Assembly: GCF_964355755.1 (NCBI RefSeq)
Contig: NC_092679.1
Span: forward strand, 19,956,932-20,020,931
Direction: 5' to 3'
DNA: 64,000 nt
Origin: Antedon mediterranea
Lineage: Eukaryota > Echinodermata > Crinoidea > Comatulida > Antedonidae
Shown: positions 1 to 11,600 of the stretch, piece after piece
Numbering within the stretch: position 1 is the stretch's first letter
Layout: the number at the start of each line of letters is the position of its first letter
Program-made: the position numbers and the translations under genes
Notes under the pieces: generated by a model
Told to the model about the DNA's origin: nothing
The model's database searches: none
Seen by the model: only the letters and a program-made list of their open reading frames with translations

Positions 1-354
1 CTTAACTCCTTTATCTGTACATGCATGTCAACAACAACAAAAACATAAATAATTACGAAGTTTGTTTGTTTTAATTGTTCATCATTATAGGGTGTATGAC
101 AGGAGTTTTCTCCTATTTACAAAGTTTAAATGAAACAAACAGTATGGGCAAATGCAATCATCATCATGTTATGAGTTAATAAATCCAGACACCAATTGTA
201 AGGGTTTGCTCCAATCAATGTACAAAGTTATATTCTTCCGTCATTTCGCCGACAGCCAAATAAGAAACATGTCATTTGATCACATCGTCCTAACACTACT
301 ACTACGAGAGAGGACTGTGGAAAAATGACTCACAGGGAGACATGTATTAAGAGT

Positions 355-470
355 GATAACCAACTCTATGTGACACCACACATATTGAGTGCTCAACCTG
401 TATTAAGGGAGAAACTCTTGTATTGAGGGAGTAACCAACTCTATGTGACACCACACATATTGAGTGGTCA
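355..470. repeat. Local direct duplication
   Basis: A stretch containing ACCAACTCTATGTGACACCA and the following bases occurs twice about 79 bp apart (near 359 and 433), joined by a related spacer with TATTAAGGGAG/TATTGAGGGAG. Simple local duplication. Confidence 0.7.
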
Positions 471-740
471 CTATACTGAGAGTCGCTTCATATTCAGCAA
501 TAAGGGAAAGGTTCTTAACAAAGTTTCATATAAACAAATAAAAACGGATGAGAATAAGATGAATATCTATCATCTATTCTGTATCGGTGATTACGAACGG
601 GATGCAAATAATAATTGATCAAAATATGGTACACAGGATAATTATGGGGTATAAAAAGCTAATAATAGGATCAAATTTAAATATATACAGGTAGAATTGC
701 AGAAACAAAAGAGAATTGAACAAGCCATAATCTGCATACA

Positions 741-926
741 ATAAATGCACAGGTGTAGCCTAATTTGCATAAATGCACAGAACTAGACTAATTTTCATAA
801 ATGCAGTTGTAATACTTTGCATAAATACACAGGTTTAGCCTAATTTGTATAAATGCACAGAAATAGACTAATTTGCATAAATGCACAGAAGTAGACTAAT
901 TTGCATAAATGCACAGGTGTAGTCTG
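741..926 (+). repeat. 28 bp minisatellite, about 7 units
   Basis: Units start at 741, 769, 797 (shortened to 24 bp), 821, 849, 877 and 905. Each begins ATAAATGCACAG and carries a variable middle (GTGTAGCC or AACTAGAC), then TAATTTGC. Non-coding. Confidence 0.9.
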
Positions 927-1635
927 AGGGTAGTAAGGTGTATCTATGCATCAATAACAAATGTTGCGACGTTAAAATACTGTATTTCTTTGTTAACCGC
1001 CTTTAGCAAACCAATGCAAGCATATAAACTCTGGATATGCACACAAACCCATTCACACCAGAAACAAAAATTAGTCTAAATATCATGTCATCTATGAAAG
1101 AATAATAGGATTCATGGCTTCACTGAGTTGTTGTTAGACAATGTATAGACAATGTGTCTTTATATACACCAACTATACAAGCAAGTTATTCAATTTAAAA
1201 GGAAGATCTTTTTAAATGAAAATACTGAAACATATTTTGTAGTTCATCTAAAATTCATTGTACAAAAATTTAATCTTGATCACATAATTGTTTAATGTGT
1301 TCAGATCAAACACTGATTCTACTTTAATTCTCACAACTACCCTAACACCCTCTGTTTTTATATTATTATCTGACTGACTGCATGAATCGGATTACGAACT
1401 TGACAATAACAGAGGGTGTATGTTAGAGAAGGTAATGGCATGTTATTGAGGTTTTAAATAATACAGATTAAATCAATCATTTGAATAAAATGTTCAACCC
1501 TCCAACCCCTCCCCCCCCCTGCAAAATTATCTAAAACCATAAATAAGTTATGAATGCAAGAGCATTCATGGAAAAGCCTAAGTCTACGTGTCCCTTCACA
1601 ATTATTATTCCAACTGTTTGAAAAAGCATGACATG

Positions 1636-1641
1636 TTTATT
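1636..1641 (-). terminator. Possible poly(A) signal overlapping the MTA stop codon
   Basis: The minus strand reads AATAAA starting at the last base of the stop codon. I saw no other clear AATAAA within the 1.6 kb downstream. A signal this close would leave almost no 3' UTR, so a variant hexamer further on is equally possible. Confidence 0.25.
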
Positions 1642-2610
1642 TAATCAATGACGATTGGCTCGCCTGCTTTTACAGTACCATCAGGACCAGGAGCGGATGG
1701 GGGCAGCTTGGCGACTCCTGTCATCGGCATCTTTGCCATCCCCGTAATGGTAGGTTTACTCGCAATGGCGCTGAGAGGGTTGGAAGCGGGTGGCAACAGC
1801 TTCATCGGTGCTGACGGTACTAGCGGTTTACCTCCAGTTTGCGAGTGAAGCTTTCCCTGGCTGGCGAGGCTTGGCATGCCTGTCGCAGCCACGATCTTGG
1901 GCGGTGTGTGCTTGGCGGCTATTTTCATCAGCTTGTACGGACGACGTGCTGCACGTTTCTGGGTAGCATTTGACACTTGCTGTCTCAGACGTCTACAAAA
2001 ACACAGTTTTTTAAACTTAGCAAACCATATATGCAAGTGGAGTAAAGCTTATGAACTGGGAAAATTTTATTGGCAAATACAAACAATGAAAGTGCACTAG
2101 CAAACTTTCTAATGGTTTCTAGGCAGTCAGTCAGATATATATATATATATATAAATCCAAAGGCAAATTACTGAAAAAAATGACAATGCTGTGGGTATCA
2201 GTGGCTGGATCTCAATGGAGATACAAAAATAAAAAGCGAAAAGCTAAATCACAACGATAAAGTAAACAGCCAGAAAAGTTAGCAGAGCTTTCGGGCAACA
2301 CTAGCCCTTCATCAGTGCAAGCGAAGGAATTTGGATAACATCATAGTATAAAGCTGGCAGGTGCTGCCTGGGTGGACAGGAATAAAAGAAATATGACAAA
2401 GGGAGCCAGGGTGGAGTCTGAATAAGAGTAGAAAACAAAGAAGGTAGCTTGGTAGAGATATAAACAATTTTGGAATGAGACTAAAAAACAGCTTAAATGG
2501 TGGTTAATATTGAAACTTAAATTTTGGTAGTCAATGGAATAATTTTACCAATCTGGGAGTATGTTCCTAATGTTAAGTCCGAAAGGTTTTGTGGTTTTAA
2601 GTAGTAATTT

Positions 2611-2644
<34 letters not shown>

Positions 2645-5600
2645 AAATCAGGCAAAGAACATTAATTCGAAACCGCCCGGTGATATACTGAAATTTAATT
2701 AATTAATTTGAAACGATAAAGATGAGGAAATCTGTGAGAATGAGAAAAAGTCGCCCCAATCGAGACTCGAACTCGGACCGCCTGCTTGATATGCAGATGT
2801 CCTAACCATTAGACCACTGGGGCTTTCATGGTATTGTTCGAACTCGATTGGATAGCGACTCTTTAACATTCTCGGCGTGGTACGGCGGAACAGCACTAGT
2901 CCTCAGTTGTACGCACGCGCACCAGAGATCAAATTGATACGCCCTCATCTTACAGTATTTTTATTCACGTATATATATATATAATCTGACTGATATAAAG
3001 CTCTGTCTACACTATCAACTTTATGTGATGTGCCCATATATGGAAATGATGAAGTCACATCACTACCATATTTGGGCACATGACACTAGTTTGATAATGC
3101 GGACAGAGCTTAATAAAGTTAAATACCCACTTGGTAGTTTCATTGGCATGAAAGAAAACATCATCCGGCGCGTCAAGCCAGCTTAGCTTCTTCTTCTTTG
3201 CTTCTGATCCCATCTGTTTAAATAAAAAAAATAACTAATATTAGCATACAATTCATACGATACTCAGGGGTTTAATGGTGCTGGGTGTAGATACACACAT
3301 TCTGCACACCCTACTACACATCTACCACCCACTTTTAACATAGCATCCATGCAAGAACATTACGGGTACTTGAAAGGGGTTGTATTTCTTACTCACCAAC
3401 ACCTAGACATTTCTAGCTAGATTCCCGCATACAATTCTTAGTTTGTTCACTATATTTATTTTGTTTTTATGGTTTAAAAGTTTATGAATTTATAGGGCTT
3501 CCCTGGTGTATACTACCCTACTACCTCCATTGAGATTCTTTTAATTTTTAAAAGGATTGGCATCATCATGTAGCATACATTATTTAATACCCAAACACAA
3601 ACAAATTAATAACATAAATACATAAAAAAAAATTAAAATAAAAGCACATTATTATAAAATGAATACTTACATCTGCTTTTCTTCCAGATTCTGAAAAAAA
3701 AAATTAATAAAAATCATGAATAATTAAACAATAATTTTAATTTTACTTAATGGTGTTTTTTTTTCCAACATATGAATATTACAATAAAGTTACACTCACT
3801 GATGGAGAAATTGGTGCTTAAAGTCGTATCTTGGTGCTAAACTGTATGGCAGCCACCCAACTTAATACCTCTAAACTAAACTGTTATCAATATTATATAT
3901 ATCAATATTAATAATAAATATTGAAGCTGCCTATATGTTATGAAACATAAATACTTATATAAATATATTATAAATACTTTGTAAAATGAGATAAAGATTG
4001 CATAGTGAGAATAACAAACACCTAACAAACTGCTATGGGAATACAACAATTGTTATGGTTGTAGAGTTAGGTATAGGGTGCAACATGTAAGTATGCACTG
4101 CATTTATTACATTTTGTTGTAGAGTTAGGTATAGGGTGCAACATGTAAGTATGCACTGCATTTATTACATTTTGTTGTAGAGTTAGGTATAGGGTGCAAC
4201 ATGTAAGTACGCACTGCATTTATTACATTTTGTTGTAGAGTTAGGTATAGGGTGCAACATGTAAGTATGCACTGCATTTATTACATTTTGTTGTAGAGTT
4301 AGGTATAGGGTGCAACATGTAAGTACGCACTGCATTTATTACATTTTGTTGTAGAGTTAGGTATAGGGTGCAACATGTAAGTATGCATTGCATTTATTAC
4401 ATTTTATTTTGATTATAATAATTATATATTTAATCGATATAACAAAGTTAAGCAGAGTTGCCATTTTTGAATTTCTTATTCATTTATACTTAGTAACCTG
4501 TTTAGTCAAAGACTGATCTCCCAGTGGGCCCAGTTATGACCAGTGGCTGTGTGTGTACTAGTACACAGGGGTAGCCCCCTACTCGTCTCGAAAGATGTAC
4601 TAGGTTCTTTAAAGATGTGTACGCTGGACCTATGGTTTATAGTCCTTATCCGTGAAGACTTGTTCTACCACCAGAACCATGGAGCGAGTAAACCTTCAAC
4701 CCATGCCGATGTTATGGCTACATAATTACGTTTCCACTGTCTTAACTGCTCGGCCAAATGAGTGGAAGGTAATTGACAAAAGTAGGCACAGAATATTCAA
4801 TTACATCATGTCAATATATAGGCATGTCATATTTTTGTGTCACATAAAGTTTGATAGTGTAGACAGAGCTTTACAATAAAGAGTCATTCACTTACCCCTT
4901 CCCATTGATCCAGGTATGTACGGTCTTTTGGTTGGAGGACCTGAAAATATTCAGTACAGTTAAAACATGATCTTACAATTCTTAAAACTTAAAATATCTA
5001 CAAATATTAACAAAATATTTACAAACATTGTAAATATAAAAAGAATTTACAATAGAATGATATAAATTATGTGATTGACACATTATTATGAATAAGGAAA
5101 AACATTCATTCAAGTAAGCATGAAAAATGAATATTAATAAATAAAGAATATGCCATTTTGCAGTTTTATTAAAGTTATTCACTTCCATGAAATTAACCAA
5201 ACTAATGAATAAAAATAAAACCAATTTACATTTTTTTGGCTGTAAAATACAGTTTTTCAGGTAAACAATTTTTTTTTTCCGATCTAGTGAATAACTGTTA
5301 AGTTAGATTAAAATGGCATATTGAAAAAAAAAAGTTGTAAACAATTTATATTAAATAATAATGCAAAACCATATAATTCAATTTTATAAACATATTAGTA
5401 TACAATAGTAGCATTGTCATAACAAGAAACAAAATTTAAAATGATAAAGAAATATTGTAAAAACATTTTTTAACATTTAAAAAATAAAATTTTAAATTGG
5501 TGATCTCTCACAAACCACAGGAAATGGAAAATGGCAGATAGAATAAAAAAACAAGTTTTTTCAAACATTTTTAATAAACATGACGTATAATAAATAGACA

Positions 5601-8600
5601 GACACACTTGGTTATAGTATAATTTATTTTACTAAAAACGTTACACATTTTGGAGATATTAAAATAAATCTCTTTTGTTTTACACATCAAATGGACAGGT
5701 CACCACACAACAATCAAGATTTAGTTTTACAAGTTGAGTTTATCATCGGCAACCTTTAATCGAACATGCCAACAGCGTTTTTGTTAAATAATAGAAAATT
5801 GTACACAGAATTGAACAATGCCATATTATTTTCTGTGAAACTGAATCAATGTCATATAGAGACAACAGCAACAGGATATATATACGGATCCCTTTCATCT
5901 GTTAAATTGTTAATAACTTTTTATAATACATACATCAAATAATATATAATGTGGCAGTATAATGCTAAATATAATAGTCTAAAAGCTCTGTCTACACTAT
6001 CAAACTTTATGTGACAACAAAATGTGATGTGCCATTTTATGGACATGATGATGTCATATCACTACCATATTTATGCATATCACTACCGTATTTGGGCACA
6101 TCACACTTTTTTTGTCAAACTATTTTGATAGTGTAGACAGAGCTTTAGAATTAGAACTAATTCCTCCATGGTTTTAAGCTCTGTCTACACTATCAAAATG
6201 TGAAGTGCCCATATATGGACATGGTGATGTCATATCACTAGTAGTACCATATTTAAGCATATCACTACCATATTTGGCCCATCACACTTTTTTTTTGTCA
6301 AACTAATTAGATAGTTTAGACTGAGCTTTAGAATTAGAACTAATTCTTTCATGGGTTTAGGATGGTTGGATATAGGATAGGATATTTTTTAAGGTACATT
6401 TTGGTATAAAGGATGGAGTCAGGACTTCTGACTGGAATCATGGTACGCAAGTATGGCACCAAGACTAGATAAGGATACCAAATAAACATTTAGTGAAATC
6501 AAATAAAAAACACAATGACAATGTGTTTATCTAGTAAATTAAAAAAAATTTTATGATTGAGAATAATTGATGAATTGCCTATTCATCTATTCAAAAAGCA
6601 AAAATGACCAGGGATTAAGAAAATTTATCAAAAAATGTAATGGTAAAGAATAAAAGATGCGAAAAGCCGAGCAAATTTTACGCCGATAGCATTTTGTCCT
6701 TACCAGCCACACCATTTTGTGAATCTGGGTACACTCGTTTAACAGGCGCCAACACGGTTCTGGGAAGACTCCTTGCTTCTGTATATGTTGCATAATTCGT
6801 CTTGCGAGCTAAACGACACGTTTCAGAAATGAATCATAACACATAAAACAATGAAATTAGTTTACAAGTGTGAAGAAATTAACATATCAAATTTCATTAT
6901 GTAAAATAATAACAAAATATTAACTGAAATCTAATTCATTTTTAATATTATAATCAAAAATATAATAAATTAGTAATTTAAATGATAGAAGTAGAAAGCA
7001 ATATCAAAAGTCTAACAAAAAGAAGAAATCGTATGTTATTTGAACTGAACAACTTAAATGGTTAAAGAACCCAAAATGTTTAGTAACTAAATGCAATGTT
7101 TTCCAATCAAAATAAGGCTGTCATATATCATTGAACAGCATGCTAAATAGAGGGCGCTATCACAGTTTAATCAGAAATGTTGTCTTTGTGTTTAAAGATA
7201 TAAAATTGAATGACAACAAATTCTTCTTATCTTACATGATATATTGCTGGTAAGTGGTGGAGGGAATGACATTCTTGGCGGTTCTCCTGAACCATACATA
7301 TGTCTATTGTAGCCTGTCTGCAATTGCTGGTTTTCCGGGTCAGAGGTCATGGCTAACATCTCCACCCCTATCTTTGACACCACCAACTCCAGCTTCGGTC
7401 GAACTCTGACCTTGTATGGCTTATATTTTTTAAGATCTTCTGCTGGAATGGACTGACCTGGGAATATAAGTATTGTAAAGTTGAAAGGTTTTCTATATGA
7501 ATAAAACACCTGTAAATACTGTAATAATAAAAATAAACTATTACACTGGAATTATGAGGTTTTAAAGAAAAAAATAAAAACAAAATGGCTACTGTACTTA
7601 CATTCGGCTTTTATACTAGAAATATTGATAGGGTTGAACGGGTTACGTGCAGCGTGACGTATATTGAGTATTTTTGGGCAGACCCGCCTTGATAATTTGG
7701 TTAGAGGCGTGGTTGTTAGTAGAAACGATTGTCGTGTTTTCACCCCAGAAGCACGTATTGCACTTGTACGTATGGTCAGCCCGTGCGCTGTTTGACAGTG
7801 ACGGGCCAAGTGTGACTTCAGTTTGAATTCCTGCAAGACGAACGTTAAAAATTTAACAACAAATGCTCAGAAATTAGAAGAGCAAAAGTTGTTATTTTTC
7901 AAGATTTCTGCATCTTTAATATTATAAAGTATTTTGAGAGAATAATAAAATACATTTACAGAATAAAATTAATTACAATAGAGCATTTGTTGCTAGTTGT
8001 TTGATAAAATTAGCAAATACACCAATTGTAGTATTTTAAGGAGTTTTAATACTCCTGTAACTGGGACACCCCCTATTAAGGGGACACCCCCTATTAAGGT
8101 TTCCCCTTAATAGGTGTTCTACTGTACTAGAATAATGGTTAAAATTTATGCTGAAAGTTATGTAATTTATTGGAAAGAGTGTTAAATATGTTTACCTTTT
8201 CACAACCAGCTATGGTGCAATGGAAAACTCGGTGCATTCCGCCGGCGATTCGTTCTATTCCATCTTGCCGAGGGCGCAACATCGACGGCCGTTCTCCATC
8301 TATTGATGAGGATATATTTGATGACACATCATCTGATGTACAATGACAGCCCAAAGAAACAGAGAGAAATACATCAAACGATTGACATGTAAACACAAAC
8401 GCCTACCTTGATCCAAACTTGATAGCATGCACTTCAGGCCTATCAAACTAGCCTAGCCTATTAACACCATATACAATAGTTATGCCTACAGTGGCCTGAC
8501 TAACAATAAACGTTTATTTGCTATATCCAGGCATGGTATATGGCAATCACCAAAATAATTATATGTATTATATTCAAACATGTGTCAAATACGGGCATAT

Positions 8601-11600
8601 AATGGCTATATATGGGCACAATAGATGACACACGACTATATTTGGTATGGTACTCAGACAATCCTAATCGTCAATATTTCTAACATTTTTACTCACCACC
8701 ATTTCTGAAGCTCCTGATTGATTGTTATTGATTAATATTGATTATATCATATTGAACCTGGAAACTAAACTAAATCTACATTTAGATTTCTCTAATATTT
8801 AATTATTAAAATAGGTTCATATAAACCTATATTTTCCCTATTAATAAAGCAAAAACATTTTCGATTAGCTTTGTGTTTAAATTCTTTCTAAAAATCAGTG
8901 CAGGCAAATGATAAAAAAATAATAATGAAATATAATATGAAAGCTGAATGGAAAATGTTTTTGCATTAGCGAAAAAAATAAATAAATAAAGAAATTATCG
9001 ACCTAGATACATTGACAAAAAATAATCTCAAACCTGGCTCATGCAAATTAAGCAAGAAGCTGGCTACTGCTCCTAGCCCCTACCGTAGCTACTCGAGTAT
9101 TGGCACACCCCCGTCGGCTCCCATATGGGCCCCAAGACAAGGGGGTGCACTTCTACCCGAGCGAATTGCTTACCCGAGTTTAAGCGCACGCCCTGGCTTC
9201 TTCTTCAATACTTCGTAACCGGACCAGGAAAATCTGCGAAGCTGTAGCCGCAAAAAACAAAACACAATCTTTGCGAAGCATAAAAATAACTATCTGCCAT
9301 TTTCCATTGTGACCATAAAAAAAGAGAAAACTGGGGAAAAATGTTTGTTTTTGCCACATTTTTCAGTGACAAAAAAATGTTAATTTATTGGAGAGAATAC
9401 TCGAGTAACTACGGTAACTGGATAACCAGACTCCAATCCCTTTTGTACTGAATATGAGATTCAAGATGAACACAGAGCAGATATGAAGAGAAATATAATT
9501 AAAAATAGTAAAAAATGAATAGTGCAATTTAAGCTTTGTCTACACTATCAAACTCTATGTGACCAAAAAATGTGATGTGCCCATATATTGACATGATGAT
9601 TTCATATCACTACCATATTTGGGTATATCACTACCGTATTTGGGTACATCACACTTTTTTTTTTTCAAACTAGTGTGATAGTGTAGACAGAGCTTTACAC
9701 AATCAAGCAAGATAGAAGCCAATACATAACACAATATTATAATCAATATTGGGTTTGAATTTAAATTCAGGACTGAGCTGACATGGCACATGGTGATGTA
9801 CCAGAACTCTGGAGTACTGTAGTTGCACACTCCCTTAGTATTGGCATCTATCTATTTTATATCTAATGTGTTCATCCCGGTGTGATAACTTTGCCATGAC
9901 ATATGAACAAAGGCAACAAATAGCATAAGCTCTGTCTACAATATCAAACTTTATGCGACAAAAAAAATGTGATTTGCCATTTTATGGACATGATGATGTC
10001 ATATCACTACCATATTTGAGAATTTTATCACTACCATATTTGGGAATATCACTACCATATTTGGGCACATCACACCTTTTTTTGTCAAACTAGTTTGACA
10101 GTGTAGACAGATCTTTAAACAATAGTGTACAAAAACACAACACACTAAAATCACAGTTTCATTAAATCACACATTTAGGAACATTTTTTATCTTATTGAA
10201 AAATTAGTAAAAAGAGAAAAAATATGCATTTTAAAAAAGGGTGGAAGAAAATTACAGTAGAACTCCTGATTTAGGAAACCTCTATCAAGGGGACACTTTC
10301 CTGTAAAACAAACTAAGGCTAATATAAGTTTTAGCACTATGGTAAAACCCTGTTAAACGAACAAAGGGCTTTTAATACCACAGCCAAACCTCTTTTCAGG
10401 GGACACCCTTATAAAGGAGAATATTTGATAGGTCCAGAAGGTGTCTCCTTGCTAGAGGTTCTACCTTAAACAACATGATGAATAAATTAAAATGAGAAAG
10501 CAAAAGCTCAAATAAATGTAAAACAATAATTTCTGTATAATCAAATATTGCATGCAGCTATCGATAAATGTATTTTGTAATATTAATACTGGATTTTCCA
10601 GTTTCTAAAATTCAACAATGAATTATAGCAGAACAATCCAACTTTAAAATAATTTCCAGTCGAAAACTAATAGCCAATATAATTGTTACTCTTTCTGTAT
10701 TTATACATGCCGCATGCAGTTTTGGTTAATTTGTAACTTACCAAGTCGTGTAGGCATCTTTAGGCCTCCACATTTCTTCCAGTACGTCCAACAAGTGGCA
10801 CAGAGACGGCACTGCATGTTGGCTGGTCCCCACGAATACCATTGGTAAGACGTTTGGGCTAGATGGGTAAACAAGAAATTGTGTTTAAAAAAAGATATAC
10901 AGACATTATATCGTATAAAAGAAATGTAACTAATTTATTTTTTCATTCAATTCCAAGTGGTGTGTCTCCATATGTGACAATATTTGTCCAGTATTATAGA
11001 CAAATTCTGTAATATAGCCTATCATGTATATCACATGTGGTACCTGTATCATGCAAGGTTAAGGGTTACTGTAGGTATCTACGATACAAGTGTCACGTCC
11101 CGTATACTGGACAAATTTAGAGGTAGGAGAGAATTGGCTGATATTTTGGCACAGCACAAGACTATTTGACACCCCCTTCCCTTACAATTGCAAATGGCAG
11201 GATGTTCAAAGACTTACTATAACAGCTCTCACAAGCCCTTGCTCCGGGCGGAAGTTGGCTTTGCGCATCATGAGGCGTGCCTGGTTTATTTAAGATCTGG
11301 TTCGGGTTTGGCTTGTTACTAAAAGAAAAATGCATTAAATAAACTTGATTTAAATAAGGAAAATAAATAATAATATATATTTCAATTTAAATAATATTGA
11401 TTTAAATTTTCCGATATATATTTATACTTACTAATTAGGTATATAGACTTGTTTCAATTTGCTCTCAGCTTCGGCTGCCTTCAGTCTCTTCTGCTGTACG
11501 TATCTGTCCGTGGTTTTCCACATGTAGTAATACTCTATAACACTCTTCAGGGACTTCCAGGGAAGCTGAAAACAAACATATAATAGCAAATATTTAATTT

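Larger units (their letters stand above)
1..1640. other. Downstream flank of the MTA gene; no gene seen
   Basis: AT-rich sequence with two local repeats (about 355-470 and 741-926, annotated separately) and a C-run near 1508-1519. No open frame with family features was found on either strand. Confidence 0.6.

Noticed and set aside
741-926. CRISPR-like regular array
   Set aside because: Contiguous 28 bp units without spacers in a eukaryotic context; an ordinary minisatellite.
1648-1848. Plus-strand frame opposite the last MTA exon
   Set aside because: Antisense shadow of the low-complexity Ala/Pro-rich MTA C-terminus.
2753-2823. Functional tRNA gene
   Set aside because: Good fold but anticodon ATC, a T-stem mismatch and a directly attached SINE body argue for a SINE head.
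9012-9240. GC-richer open frame in MTA intron 11
   Set aside because: Not needed for the MTA frame, no splice pair in phase, no homology; possibly a repeat fragment of unknown type.
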